From Sphingobium sp. SYK-6 (GTDB taxonomy: Bacteria; Pseudomonadota; Alphaproteobacteria; Sphingomonadales; Sphingomonadaceae): 64,000 nt of DNA. Positions 1-9,002 of this stretch are shown piece by piece. The notes beneath the pieces are model-generated. The model was given only the letters and a program-made list of their open reading frames with translations, was not told the DNA's origin and did no database searches. The DNA lies in NCBI RefSeq assembly GCF_000283515.1, contig NC_015976.1:2326501-2390500 (forward strand). The letters are read 5' to 3'. The translations under genes were made by a program, and so were the position numbers. Position 1 is the stretch's first letter, and every line of letters begins with the position of its first letter.

Positions 1-707
1 CCGCGCGTGATGGGATAGATGATCGTGGGGTCGGCCTGGAGCATCATGCCCGTGCGCAGCCGGTTCTCGTAGACCCCGGCGACCAGCGGCCGCTCGGCGG
101 GAATCGAGGTTTCCTTCTCGACGATGCTGGCAAGCGTGATGGCTTCGGCGGGCGTCCTCACCACGATGTCGGGCGCGCGCGTCTTCCATCTCTCGTCGAG
201 AAACCGGCTCATCGCGTCCTGCATCCGGGCAAGCACCGCGCCGCGCGATTCGCCTTTCTGGTAGGCATAGCTGTCCGGCATCACCGAGCCTTCCTCGGGC
301 ACGGAAATGTCACCGGTCAGTTCCTCATTGGCCATGAGCCGCTCGTGCACCAGGATGGACGGCATGCCTTCCGGGATCGTCACGAGATAATTGATCGTCT
401 TGCCGCTCTGCAGGATCTCCAGCACCAGTGCGTTGCTGGCGCCCCGCGGCACCTCATATTCGCCGGCCTTGATGACGCCCGCCGCGCCGAGAACCCGCGC
501 GCGCAGGAGGAAGCTGTCCGCCGAAGCGATGACGCCCTGTTCCTCCAGCCGGGTCGCCATGGAGCGCAGCGTGGCGCCTTCCGGCACCACGACCACGGCA
601 TCCTTCTCGAGCGGACCTTCGCTGGTCCAGCCATGCACGAAATTGAAGGCGAGCGCGGCCAGGATCAGGGCTGCCAGGACAAAGACGAGACAGCCGATCC
701 GCCGCAT
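1..707 (-). CDS. mltG: Endolytic peptidoglycan transglycosylase MltG (partial, cut by window edge)
   Basis: About 235 N-terminal codons are visible; the C-terminus lies beyond position 1. The protein opens with a short basic stretch and one membrane segment (about residues 5-24), then a periplasmic LysM-like region and a YceG/MltG domain. The family motif EKET, holding the catalytic Glu, is present in ASIVEKETSIPAERP. MltG cleaves nascent glycan strands in the periplasm and sets glycan length. The ATG lies 4 bp past the fabF stop, so it is the last visible gene of the fab operon, as in many bacteria. Identification is firm. Confidence 0.93.
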   Translation of the reverse strand, partial: MRRIGCLVFVLAALILAALAFNFVHGWTSEGPLEKDAVVVVPEGATLRSMATRLEEQGVIASADSFLLRARVLGAAGVIKAGEYEVPRGASNALVLEILQSGKTINYLVTIPEGMPSILVHERLMANEELTGDISVPEEGSVMPDSYAYQKGESRGAVLARMQDAMSRFLDERWKTRAPDIVVRTPAEAITLASIVEKETSIPAERPLVAGVYENRLRTGMMLQADPTIIYPITR

Positions 708-710
708 GAC

Positions 711-1970
711 TCAGATCGCCTTCAGTACCAGGCTGGCATTGGTCCCGCCGAAGCCGAAGCTGTTGTTGAGCACGGCGCGCACCTTGCGCTGCTTAGCGAC
801 GTGCGGGACGAGGTCCACGCCCGCGCAGCTGTCGCTGGGATTGTCCAGGTTGAGCGTCGGCGGCACGATCTGGTCGCGCATGGCGAGCAGGCAGAAGATC
901 GTTTCCACCGCGCCCGCGCCGCCCAGAAGATGGCCGATCGCGGATTTGGTGGAGGACATCGACATGCTCTCGATCGCGCTGCCGAACAGCCGGCGTACCG
1001 CGCCCAGCTCCAGCTCGTCGCCGAGCGGGGTGGAAGTGCCATGGGCATTCACATAGTCGATGTCCGCCAGCGAGAGGCCGGACTTGCGGATCGCCATTTC
1101 CATCGAGCGATAAGCGCCCGCGCCCTCGGGATGCGGCGCCGTGACATGATAGGCATCGCCCGAGAGGCCATAGCCCAGAACCTCGCCATAGATTTTCGCG
1201 CCGCGCGCCTTGGCCCGCTCATATTCCTCGAGGACGACCACGCCCGCGCCTTCGCCCATGACGAAGCCGTCGCGGTCCTTGTCATAGGGGCGGCTGCCGC
1301 GCGTCGGATCGTCGCGGAAACCGGTGGAAAGCGCGCGCGCCTGCCCGAATCCGGCAATGCCGATCGGGCAGATCGCGCTTTCGGCGCCACCGGCCAGCAT
1401 CACGTCGGCATCGTCCATCGCGATCATCCGCGCGGCGTCGCCGATCGAGTGGACGCCGGTCGCGCAGGCCGTGACGACCGCGTGATTCGGGCCCATCAGG
1501 CCATATTTGATGCCGACCTGGCCGGAGATCAGGTTGATGAGGCGCCCGTGCACGAAGTGCGGCGACACGCGCTTGGGGCCCTTGTGCTCCAGCACCAGCG
1601 ACTCGCTCTCGATGCCCGGCAGGCCGCCGATGCCCGATCCGATCGAGCAGCCGGCTCGCAGGCGCTCCTCCTCGCTCATGTCGGTGAGCCCGGCATCTTC
1701 CAGCGCCTGGCTGGCGGCATCGATGCCGAAGACGATGAAGGGATCGACCTGCCGCTGGACCTTGTGATCCACGCGCTTGTTGGCATCGAAGCCATATTCG
1801 TGGTCGGCAGGCTTCACTTCGCAGGCGTAATTGGTGTGGAAGTCGGTCGCGTCGAAGCGCGTGATCGTTGCCGCGCCTGATCGCGCGGCGATGATGTTGG
1901 CCCAGCTTGTTTCCACGTCCCCGCCCAATGGCGAGACCATGCCCAACCCGGTTACGACGACACGACGCAT
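711..1970 (-). CDS. fabF: Beta-ketoacyl-ACP synthase II (KAS II)
   Basis: A 419-residue thiolase-fold condensing enzyme that elongates acyl-ACP with malonyl-ACP in the cytoplasm. The nucleophile Cys lies at about residue 169 in VVTACATGVHS. The catalytic His residues lie in NAHGTSTPLGD and SAIGHLLGGAGA, and the C-terminal NNSFGFGGTN motif is intact. Length is normal for the family. It follows acpP in the operon after 149 bp and precedes mltG by 3 bp. Confidence 0.97.
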   Translation of the reverse strand: MRRVVVTGLGMVSPLGGDVETSWANIIAARSGAATITRFDATDFHTNYACEVKPADHEYGFDANKRVDHKVQRQVDPFIVFGIDAASQALEDAGLTDMSEEERLRAGCSIGSGIGGLPGIESESLVLEHKGPKRVSPHFVHGRLINLISGQVGIKYGLMGPNHAVVTACATGVHSIGDAARMIAMDDADVMLAGGAESAICPIGIAGFGQARALSTGFRDDPTRGSRPYDKDRDGFVMGEGAGVVVLEEYERAKARGAKIYGEVLGYGLSGDAYHVTAPHPEGAGAYRSMEMAIRKSGLSLADIDYVNAHGTSTPLGDELELGAVRRLFGSAIESMSMSSTKSAIGHLLGGAGAVETIFCLLAMRDQIVPPTLNLDNPSDSCAGVDLVPHVAKQRKVRAVLNNSFGFGGTNASLVLKAI

Positions 1971-2119
1971 ATCACTCTCCCGTTTCGATGAGCCGGCCGC
2001 TCCCGCGCCTCGCGGCCGATAAATGAAGACGGCCCTCCTCTGGCGAGCGAGCCCGCGACCGGAGAGCCGTCCAAATCTTCAGGCCGCCCGCGCATGACAC
2101 GGGCGCAGCGCCGAGGCGC

Positions 2120-2353
2120 TTACTGCTTGCCTTCGATGAAATCGATCGCGTCCTTGACGGTGGCGATCTTCTCGGCCGCATCGTCGGGGATCTCGACGCC
2201 GAATTCTTCCTCGAAAGCCATGACGAGCTCGACGATGTCCAGGCTGTCCGCGCCGAGATCGTCGATGAAGCTCGCGTCCTCGGTCACCTTGTCCGCCTCG
2301 ACGCCGAGATGCTCGACGACGATCTTCTTCACGCGATCCGCGGTCTCACTCAT
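2120..2353 (-). CDS. acpP: Acyl carrier protein
   Basis: A 77-residue acidic four-helix protein that carries growing acyl chains on a phosphopantetheine arm. The attachment Ser is residue 37 in [12 protein letters not shown]. Length and sequence are typical of the housekeeping ACP. It lies between the fabG side and fabF, the usual order. Confidence 0.97.
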   Translation of the reverse strand: MSETADRVKKIVVEHLGVEADKVTEDASFIDDLGADSLDIVELVMAFEEEFGVEIPDDAAEKIATVKDAIDFIEGKQ

Positions 2354-2449
2354 GAGTGGTCCTTTACTATGGTTTGATCTCTATATCGAAAGATGCCCTA
2401 GTGCGAAGGGCAGGACGTGACAAGAGGCTAGCAGCCTCCCGACAGTTCC

Positions 2450-3004
2450 TCATTGCGTCTCGAAGTCGGCAGTGAAAACGGCGGCATTGGCCCGCGCGGC
2501 GGCATATTCGCCGATCATGCGGGGAATGTCGCCGCTCAGCTGGTCCTCGCGCACCGCCTTGTCGTTGAGCAGCTGGTAGACCAGCGCTTCGCCGCTGTCG
2601 TCGCTCACCTCGCCATTGGCGACTCCGCGCCGGGCCTCGGGCGCGAGCTGCGCGAGGAAGGCCTCGGTGGAACCACGCAGCGTCTCCATGTCCACCCCGA
2701 GCGGCACGAACTCGGCCGCCAGCCCGCGCGTCAATATCTCGCCGAACATCACGCGCAGCGCACTTTCCGTGGCGGCCTGCGACCAGCCGGCGGATTCGGC
2801 GCAATGGAAGAAGCCTTCTCCCGCCCGCTCGATCAGCGCCGCGCCCATGTCGCCTTCCCGGCGATAGGTCGCGAAGACGGCGGCGCTCAGCGGTTCATCG
2901 ATCAGGGCGGTGGCGCAAGCGAGGTTGTCGGCCGCCCGCGCCGGCTGCCCGATGGCCAGCAGCAAGGCGCCGCACAGGCCGGCGACCAGTCCATGTCTCG
3001 TCAT
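2450..3004 (-). CDS. Secreted hypothetical protein in the fab operon
   Basis: This 184-residue protein starts with a clear signal peptide (TRHGLVAGLCGALLLAIG then PARAADN). The ATG at 3004 is chosen because it places the signal peptide at the N-terminus; an in-frame ATG at 3028 is possible. The mature part is soluble, mostly helical, with two Cys (ACATAL and FHCAES) that could pair. No family is recognised. It sits between fabG and acpP on the same strand, an unusual position for a periplasmic protein. Confidence 0.75.
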   Translation of the reverse strand: MTRHGLVAGLCGALLLAIGQPARAADNLACATALIDEPLSAAVFATYRREGDMGAALIERAGEGFFHCAESAGWSQAATESALRVMFGEILTRGLAAEFVPLGVDMETLRGSTEAFLAQLAPEARRGVANGEVSDDSGEALVYQLLNDKAVREDQLSGDIPRMIGEYAAARANAAVFTADFETQ

Positions 3005-3057
3005 CGCGCTTCCCCCACTCGCGCGCATCGCGATCCGCCAGCCGGATCGCGCCTGCG

Positions 3058-3804
3058 TCAGATCATCGCCATGCCGCCATTCACGTGCAGCGTCTGGCCC
3101 GTGACATAGCCTGCCTCGCGACTCGCAAGATAGACCACCGCGGCGGCAATGTCCGCGCCTTCGCCCAGGGCCCCGGCCGGGATGCGCGCGAGGATCGCGC
3201 CCTTCTGCGCATCGTTCAGGGCGTCGGTCATTGCCGAGCGGATGAAGCCGGGCGCCACGCAGTTCACGGTGATGCCCCGGCTCGCCAGCTCCTGCGCCAG
3301 GCTCTTGCTCATGCCGATGAGGCCGGCCTTGGACGCGGCGTAATTGGCCTGCCCCGGATTGCCGGTGACGCCCACCACGCTGGTCACGGAGATGACGCGG
3401 CCGAAGCGCGCCTTCATCATCGGGCGGGCAGCGGCGCGGATGAGACGGAAGGCCGCTTCCAGGTTGATCCGCTGCACGGTCTCCCATTCCTCGTCCTTCA
3501 TGCGCATGACGAGATTATCGCGCGTCACGCCGGCATTGTTGACGAGGATGTCGAGTTTGCCGCCCAGCGCCTCGATGGCGGCGGGCACGAGCGCTTCCAC
3601 GGCGGCGCTGTCGCCCAGGTCGCAGGGCACGCACACATGGTCCCCGCCCAGCTCGGCGGCAAAGGCCTCCAGCTTGGCGATATTGCTGCCCGAGAGCGCG
3701 AGCCGCGCGCCTTGCGCCGCCAGCCCCCGCGCGATTTCGGAGCCGATGCCGCCGCTCGCGCCGGTCACCAGCGCCGTCATTCCCGTCAGATCGAACATCG
3801 TCAT
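3058..3804 (-). CDS. fabG: 3-oxoacyl-ACP reductase
   Basis: A 248-residue short-chain dehydrogenase that reduces beta-ketoacyl-ACP with NADPH. The cofactor motif TGASGGIG is at residues 14-21, NNAG at about 89-92, the catalytic Ser at about 142, and YAASK (Tyr155, Lys159) follows. The start at 3804 overlaps the upstream methyltransferase stop as ATGA, pointing to translational coupling; a second ATG two codons later is possible. Confidence 0.95.
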   Translation of the reverse strand: MTMFDLTGMTALVTGASGGIGSEIARGLAAQGARLALSGSNIAKLEAFAAELGGDHVCVPCDLGDSAAVEALVPAAIEALGGKLDILVNNAGVTRDNLVMRMKDEEWETVQRINLEAAFRLIRAAARPMMKARFGRVISVTSVVGVTGNPGQANYAASKAGLIGMSKSLAQELASRGITVNCVAPGFIRSAMTDALNDAQKGAILARIPAGALGEGADIAAAVVYLASREAGYVTGQTLHVNGGMAMI

Positions 3805-4406
3805 TCTCCCGCCGGCTTGCGCGCCACGATCTGGACGACGGCGCTCAGCCCATGATGATAAAGGCCTTCATTGACCTCGCGATGGATTTCCCGGGCCAGC
3901 ACGAAGTCCAGCCCGGCCAGTTCTTCCCGGAGCGTGGCGAGATCGGCCAGCATCTCCTTCACGTCCGGCCCGCCCCTGCCGGGCATGTCGATCTGCTCGG
4001 GCGTATAGGCTTCGAGCAGGAACGTGCCGCCCGGCTTCAGCGCCTTCACCACGCGGGCATGGACGTCCCGGCGCAGCGCCGCGGGCAGATGGCCGAAGAT
4101 CGAGACGATATTGTCCCAGCGCGCCTCGCCCAGGTCCCATGTGGACAGATCGCCGGTTTCCGTGGCCAGCGCGACGCCCTGCCGCGCGGCGAGGTCGCGT
4201 GCGCGCGCCATGCCCACGGGGGACTGGTCCATCGCCGTCACCGCGAAGCCCTGGCCCGCCAGCCACACCGCGTTGCGCCCCTGCCCTTCGGCGATGCACA
4301 GGCAATTGCCCGGCGTCAGCGCGACGGCCTGTTCGGCCAGAAAGTCGTTCGGCCCGTCGCCATAGGCCAGGTCGGCCTGCCCGAAGCGCTCGTCCCAGGA
4401 TTGCAT
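3801..4406 (-). CDS. Class I SAM-dependent methyltransferase (TehB-like)
   Basis: A 201-residue Rossmann-fold methyltransferase. The SAM-binding motif I reads CIAEGQGRNAVWLA, and post-motif residues GTFLLEAYTPEQ fit the TehB/thiopurine-methyltransferase-like group. The ATG at 4406 follows fabD closely, and its stop overlaps the fabG start, so it is part of the fab transcript. The substrate cannot be told from sequence. An insertion of this kind between fabD and fabG departs from the textbook order. Confidence 0.85.
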   Translation of the reverse strand: MQSWDERFGQADLAYGDGPNDFLAEQAVALTPGNCLCIAEGQGRNAVWLAGQGFAVTAMDQSPVGMARARDLAARQGVALATETGDLSTWDLGEARWDNIVSIFGHLPAALRRDVHARVVKALKPGGTFLLEAYTPEQIDMPGRGGPDVKEMLADLATLREELAGLDFVLAREIHREVNEGLYHHGLSAVVQIVARKPAGE

Positions 4407-4420
4407 GCCGCGTTCCTTTC

Positions 4421-5356
4421 TCAGATCCGGCCGACCAGCGCCTCGATGTCGTCCATCGTCACCACGCTGGTCGCGTCCGCCTCGGGCGCGATGCGCTTGA
4501 CCATGGGCGTGAGCACCTTGCCGCCCAGCTCCACGAATTCGGTGATGCCTGCCGCCCACATCGCGGCAATGCTCTCGCGCCAGCGGACCCGGCCCGTCAC
4601 CTGCTCGACCAGCAGCTGGCGGATCGTCGCCGCATCGGTGACCGGCGCGGCCGTCACATTGGCGTAGACCGGCAGGAAGGCGCCGGGGGACTGCGTACTC
4701 TCCAGCGCCCGCGCCATCGCGTCGGCGGCCGGCTGCATCAGCGGGCAATGGAACGGCGCGGAGACCGGCAGCAGCACGCCGCGCTTGATGCCATGGTCCT
4801 TCACCATGGCGATCGCGCGCTCGATCGCGCCCCGGTGTCCGGAAATCACGACTTGCCCCGGGTCATTGTCGTTGGCCACGGTGCAGACCTCGCCCTCGGC
4901 CGCGGCGGCCGCCAGGGCCTCGGCCTTGTCGATGTCGGCGCCGAGCAGCGCCGCCATCGCGCCTTCGCCCACCGGCACGGCCGCCTGCATGGCCTGCCCG
5001 CGCGTCTTGAGCAGCCGCGCCGTCGTCGCCAGGTCGAACGCGCCCACGGCGCACAGCGCGCTATACTCGCCAAGGCTGTGACCGGCCACGGCCTCGGCCT
5101 TCTCCGCAAGGGCAATGCCGCCCTCGACTTCGAGCACGCGCAGCGTCGCCAGCGCATTGGCCATGATCGCGGGCTGGGCATTCTCGGTGAGCGTCAGCTC
5201 GCCTTCCGGGCCTTCCGTCATCAGCCGGAAGAGATGCTGGCCCAGGGCCTCGTCCACTTCCTCGAAGACCTGCCGCGCAACCGGCGAGGCCGCCGCAAGG
5301 GCACTGCCCATGCCGACTGCCTGACTGCCCTGTCCCGGAAAGATGAATGCACGCAC
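4421..5356 (-). CDS. fabD: Malonyl-CoA:ACP transacylase
   Basis: A 311-residue enzyme that loads malonyl groups onto ACP. The N-terminal FPGQGSQ motif and the nucleophile elbow GHSLGEYSA (Ser94) are present, as is the later HCPLM motif with the catalytic His. Length matches the family. It is the first gene of the leftward fab operon, with its promoter presumably in the 186 bp before the CLC gene. Confidence 0.96.
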   Translation of the reverse strand: MRAFIFPGQGSQAVGMGSALAAASPVARQVFEEVDEALGQHLFRLMTEGPEGELTLTENAQPAIMANALATLRVLEVEGGIALAEKAEAVAGHSLGEYSALCAVGAFDLATTARLLKTRGQAMQAAVPVGEGAMAALLGADIDKAEALAAAAAEGEVCTVANDNDPGQVVISGHRGAIERAIAMVKDHGIKRGVLLPVSAPFHCPLMQPAADAMARALESTQSPGAFLPVYANVTAAPVTDAATIRQLLVEQVTGRVRWRESIAAMWAAGITEFVELGGKVLTPMVKRIAPEADATSVVTMDDIEALVGRI

Positions 5357-5542
5357 GGCCTGAATTCCCCGCTTGTTCTAAAGCTCTGCGCCCTAGTCGC
5401 GGGGGGCGTCCCTAGCAAGACCCGTTGCGGGCCCCTGCCGCCCGGATGGGCCGAAGCCCATGAGGGACGTCCGCCCTCATCCCCCGATCATCGGGATATT
5501 CCCATTGTATCGCCTTTGCCCAGTCCATAGGGAAGTCCGGAC

Positions 5543-6817
5543 ATGGTCAAGCCTCAGCTCCCGCCGGCCCTTCGCCGCATGGACGCGCGCGTGCTGCGCG
5601 GACGCATCGGCGCGATCGGGGGCGCCCTGCTGCTCAGTGTCGTCGCGGTGCTCTTCGCCAAGCTGGGTGAGGCCGCGCAGCATCTCTTCGTGGGCGTCGC
5701 CGATGCCTTTCCCTATGCACCGCTCATCGTCACGCCTGCCCTCTTCGTGGCCGTCACCTACATGACGCGGCAATGGTGCCCGGAAGCGCGTGGATCGGGC
5801 ATTCCGCAGACCATGGCCGCCGCCCGGATGCCGGACCGGCCGGAAGCCCGGGCCCTGCTCTCCCTGCGCACCGCCTGCTTCAAGCTCTTCGGCACGCTCG
5901 GCATGCTGCTCGCCGGCGGCTCGGTTGGCCGCGAGGGGCCGACGGTGCAGATCAGCGCGGCGATCATGGCGGCAGTGCAGCGCTGGCTGCGCGTCCCGGT
6001 GTCTGCCGGAATCATCATCGCCGGCGGTGCGGCGGGCGTGGCGGCCGCGTTCAATACACCGCTCGCCGGCGTCGCCTTCGCCATCGAGGAGCTTGCCGCC
6101 GCGTTCGAGCAGAAGATCGCCATCGTGGTGATGGCTGCCGTGATGATGGCCGGCATCACCAGCCTCTGGCTGGCCGGCGACTACATCTATTTCGGCGCCA
6201 TGAACCAGTCGATGCCGATCTCGTCGATGCTGCTGCTCACCCCGGTGGCCGGTCTCGCGGGCGGCGTGGCGGGCGGCCTGTTCTCGCGGGCACTGATCGC
6301 CATCGCCTGGTCGCGCAGTCCGCTCACGCGGGCCATGCGGGCAAGGCCGCTGCTCGTCGCGGGGGTCTGCGGCGTGGTCGTGGCGATCACCGGAATCCTC
6401 ACCGCCGGCATCAGCTGGGGGACAGGCTATGAGACGACGCGCGCACTCCTGTCCGGCGAGGAGGTTTCCTGGACCTTCGGCCCCGCCAAGCTCGTCGCCA
6501 CGCTGGCGACAGCCGTCAGCGGCGCCCCGGGCGGCATTTTCGCGCCGTCCCTCTCGGTGGGTGCGGGCTTCGGCCAGCTCCTGGGTTTCATCTTCCCCGA
6601 TCAGCCGCACGGCGCGGTCGTCCTGCTCGGCATGATCGGCTATTTCGCCGGCGTCGTCCGCGCGCCGCTCACCGCTTCGATCATCATGATGGAGATGACG
6701 GCGGATCGCACGATGATCCTGCCCCTCTTCGCCACGGCCATCTTTGCCAACTGGGTCAGTTCGCAGATCTGCCGGCCCAAGCTCTACCACGCGCTGTCAC
6801 GCCAGTTCCAGCGCTAG
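5543..6817 (+). CDS. CLC-family chloride channel or H+/Cl- antiporter
   Basis: A 424-residue polytopic membrane protein with the three ion-binding loops of the CLC family: GSGIP (84-88), GREGP (129-133) and GGIFAPS (about 330). The gating Glu is present (Glu131), so both antiporter and channel modes remain possible. There is no C-terminal CBS pair. It stands alone, divergent from fabD. Confidence 0.92.
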   Translation: MVKPQLPPALRRMDARVLRGRIGAIGGALLLSVVAVLFAKLGEAAQHLFVGVADAFPYAPLIVTPALFVAVTYMTRQWCPEARGSGIPQTMAAARMPDRPEARALLSLRTACFKLFGTLGMLLAGGSVGREGPTVQISAAIMAAVQRWLRVPVSAGIIIAGGAAGVAAAFNTPLAGVAFAIEELAAAFEQKIAIVVMAAVMMAGITSLWLAGDYIYFGAMNQSMPISSMLLLTPVAGLAGGVAGGLFSRALIAIAWSRSPLTRAMRARPLLVAGVCGVVVAITGILTAGISWGTGYETTRALLSGEEVSWTFGPAKLVATLATAVSGAPGGIFAPSLSVGAGFGQLLGFIFPDQPHGAVVLLGMIGYFAGVVRAPLTASIIMMEMTADRTMILPLFATAIFANWVSSQICRPKLYHALSRQFQR

Positions 6818-6863
6818 CGATTCCCGGCTTTTCCGGAGATTGCGCTCTTGCCTTGAGCGGCAT

Positions 6864-6898
6864 TTTCCGTCATAGGCCGCCGCTTCGCGGGACGGAAA
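6864..6898 (+). promoter_or_regulatory. Stem-loop in rpsF leader, candidate S6:S18 autoregulatory site
   Basis: An 8-bp perfect outer stem (TTTCCGTC with GACGGAAA) encloses a smaller CCGC/GCGG hairpin, 100 bp ahead of rpsF. S6-S18 complexes bind leader hairpins of such operons in many bacteria. Assignment rests on position and fold only. Confidence 0.4.
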
Positions 6899-6997
6899 GG
6901 CTTTCGTCGCGCGATTTCTTTGTTTGAGACGACAGCCGGAGGGGTGGTTCGCATGGGGCGGCCATCAGCGATCGGCCAACACAGGATGCATAGAACC

Positions 6998-7423
6998 ATG
7001 CCATATTATGAGCATGTCTTCCTTGCGCGTCAGGATCTGGCTCAGGCCCAGGTCGATGCGCTTGCGGAAAATGCCGCCAAGATCATCGAAGCCCAGGACG
7101 GCAAGGTGACCAAGGTGGAGAGCTGGGGTCTTCGGAACCTCGCCTACAAGATCGCCAAGAACCGCAAGGCTCACTATGTGATGCTCAACATCGACGCGCC
7201 GGCTGGCGTCGTCGCCGAGCTGGAACGTCAGACGCAGATCAACGAAGACGTGATCCGCTTCATGACCGTCCGCGTCGAGGAGCTCGAGGGTGGCCCTTCG
7301 GTGATGATGCGCAAGAACGAGCGCGAGCGTGAGCGCGGTGGCCGTGGCGGCCGCGGCGGACGTGATCGCGACGAGGGCGGCAGCAGCAACAGCTCCGCCA
7401 GCAACAGCAACGACGGCGAATAA
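6998..7423 (+). CDS. rpsF: 30S ribosomal protein S6
   Basis: A 141-residue protein starting [13 protein letters not shown], the standard S6 N-terminus, so the ATG at 6998 is preferred over upstream in-frame starts. The S6 fold ends near residue 100. A tail of [13 protein letters not shown] followed by [10 protein letters not shown] makes it longer than E. coli S6. It is the first gene of rpsF-rpsR-rplI. Confidence 0.97.
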   Translation: MPYYEHVFLARQDLAQAQVDALAENAAKIIEAQDGKVTKVESWGLRNLAYKIAKNRKAHYVMLNIDAPAGVVAELERQTQINEDVIRFMTVRVEELEGGPSVMMRKNERERERGGRGGRGGRDRDEGGSSNSSASNSNDGE

Positions 7424-7436
7424 GGAGACCTGACCA

Positions 7437-7661
7437 ATGGCACGCCCGTTTTTCCGCCGTCGCAAGACCTGCCCCTTCGCCGCCAAGGATGCGCCGAAGA
7501 TCGATTATAAGGACGTTCGCCTGCTTCAGGGCTTCGTCTCCGAGCGTGGCAAGATCGTCCCCTCGCGCATCACTGCCGTTTCGGCGAAGAAGCAGCGCGA
7601 GCTTTCCCAGGCGATCAAGCGCGCCCGTCATCTGGGCCTGCTGCCCTACATCGTGAAGTAA
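7437..7661 (+). CDS. rpsR: 30S ribosomal protein S18
   Basis: This 74-residue basic protein contains the S18 signature [19 protein letters not shown]. It binds S6 on the small-subunit platform. The ATG follows a GGAG site 13 bp after rpsF. Confidence 0.97.
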   Translation: MARPFFRRRKTCPFAAKDAPKIDYKDVRLLQGFVSERGKIVPSRITAVSAKKQRELSQAIKRARHLGLLPYIVK

Positions 7662-7674
7662 GGAGGGCGGACCC

Positions 7675-8277
7675 ATGGAAATCATCCTGCTCGAGCGTAT
7701 CGAGAAGCTGGGCGCGATCGGCGACATCGTGACCGTCAAGGACGGCTACGCGCGCAACTATCTGCTGCCCAACAAGAAGGCGCTGCGCTCCAACAACGCC
7801 AACAAGAAGGTGTTCGAGGCCAACCGCGCCAAGATCGAGGCCGACAACGCAGCCCGTCGTGACGACGCTGCCAAGGCGGCCGAGAAGGTCGATGGCGTTC
7901 AGGTCGTCCTGATCCGTCAGTCGTCGAACAGCGGCCAGCTTTACGGCTCCGTGTCGGTTCGTGACATCGTCGAGGCGCTGCACGAGGCGGGTCACACCGT
8001 CGTCAGCAAGGCGATGATCGTGCTGGAACGCCCGATCAAGACGCTTGGCCTGTTCGACGTGCGCGTCTCCCTGCACCCGGAAGTTGCCGTGACCGTGCAG
8101 GTCAACGTTGCTCGCTCGCCCGAGGAAGCCGACCTGCAGAAGGACGGCGTCGACGTCATGGCCTCCATGTTCGAAAAGGACGAGGCCGGCTTCACCGAGG
8201 ATTACGATCCCAATGCGGAGCCCGGCGAGATCGCGACCGAGACCGCCGAGGAAGAGACGACCTCCGACGCCGAATAA
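7675..8277 (+). CDS. rplI: 50S ribosomal protein L9
   Basis: A 200-residue L9 with the N-terminal rRNA-binding signature GAIGDIVTVKDGYARNYLLP, a connecting helix and a C-terminal domain. It has an acidic tail of about 50 residues rich in Glu and Thr, longer than the E. coli protein and common in sphingomonads. It is the last gene of the operon, followed by a terminator. Confidence 0.97.
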   Translation: MEIILLERIEKLGAIGDIVTVKDGYARNYLLPNKKALRSNNANKKVFEANRAKIEADNAARRDDAAKAAEKVDGVQVVLIRQSSNSGQLYGSVSVRDIVEALHEAGHTVVSKAMIVLERPIKTLGLFDVRVSLHPEVAVTVQVNVARSPEEADLQKDGVDVMASMFEKDEAGFTEDYDPNAEPGEIATETAEEETTSDAE

Positions 8278-8300
8278 TCCCGGCATCGCGAGAACCGGAC

Positions 8301-8335
8301 AAAGGCCGCCCGATCCGTTCGGGCGGCCTTTTTCG
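8301..8335 (+). terminator. Rho-independent terminator of rpsF-rpsR-rplI
   Basis: The hairpin AAAGGCCGCCCGA/TCGGGCGGCCTTTTT has a perfect GC-rich stem and runs into a T tract, 24 bp after the rplI stop. Confidence 0.9.
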
Positions 8336-8368
8336 TGGGACTCGCCCCGGTGCTGCTGCACGGACATG

Positions 8369-8404
8369 AAAAAGCCCCGGCCGCCATCGCGGTCGGGGCT
8401 TTTC
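8369..8404 (-). terminator. Bidirectional terminator after the PEP-CTERM gene
   Basis: A stem of AAAAGCCCCG against CGGGGCTTTT, with A and T tracts on both sides, lies between the convergent rplI and PEP-CTERM genes. It serves the leftward gene and backs up the rplI terminator. Confidence 0.85.
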
Positions 8405-8441
8405 GTCCGGTCCGGCTTCACGCCGGAGCCGCTTGCCGACG

Positions 8442-9002
8442 TCAGGAGAAGGAGACGGCCCTGCGCTGCGCGGCGCTGCGACGCATCAGCGCGCCACCGA
8501 TCGCGAAGCCGCCGATCATCATCGCCCAGCTCGCGGGTTCGGGAATCGCGCCCGGGTCGGACGGAGTCGGGGCCGGCGCCTGCGCCTGCTTCACCTGGAC
8601 ATAGCCGCCGAACCAGTCGCTCCAGCAGTCATTGCACGTATAATCACCCACGAACTGCAGCGACACGGCGCCCGCATTGGCATAGCCGGTTGCCGTCAGC
8701 GCGGGCGAGTAACCGACCGAGAAATCGCTGAGGATGGATACGCCGTTCAGCAGAATGTCCGTGAAGCGGAACTTGGGCGATCCCTGCATGACGATGTCGA
8801 TCTTGCTGTAGTCGGGGATGTCGAAGGTCAGCAGCTGGTCGAAATGGTCGCGGCTGGTCACCTGCACGCCCCAGTAATCGATCCCCTCCCAAGCGCTCGA
8901 CGGATTGGTGATCGGGTCCGTGATGAAGGAGGTGGTTGCGGCGGCGGGTGCCGCTCCCATCGCGAGTGCCATGGCACCGGCGAGGGCATTGATGGTCTTC
9001 AT
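8442..9002 (-). CDS. PEP-CTERM sorting protein (PEPxxWA type)
   Basis: A 186-residue exported protein. It has a signal peptide (MKTINALAGAMALAMG, cleavage near AAA-TTS), a beta-rich body with CNDC, a Pro-rich linker, and a C-terminal anchor PEPASWAMMIGGFAIGGA followed by MRRS. This is the exosortase sorting signal, so the protein is predicted to be processed and released or anchored in the outer layers. The start at 9002 gives the best signal peptide. Its body function is unknown. Confidence 0.88.
   Translation of the reverse strand: MKTINALAGAMALAMGAAPAAATTSFITDPITNPSSAWEGIDYWGVQVTSRDHFDQLLTFDIPDYSKIDIVMQGSPKFRFTDILLNGVSILSDFSVGYSPALTATGYANAGAVSLQFVGDYTCNDCWSDWFGGYVQVKQAQAPAPTPSDPGAIPEPASWAMMIGGFAIGGALMRRSAAQRRAVSFS

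Noticed and set aside
345-1880. Rightward 511-codon frame
   Set aside because: It is antisense to mltG and fabF. Its product is His/Arg/Asp-rich without any domain.
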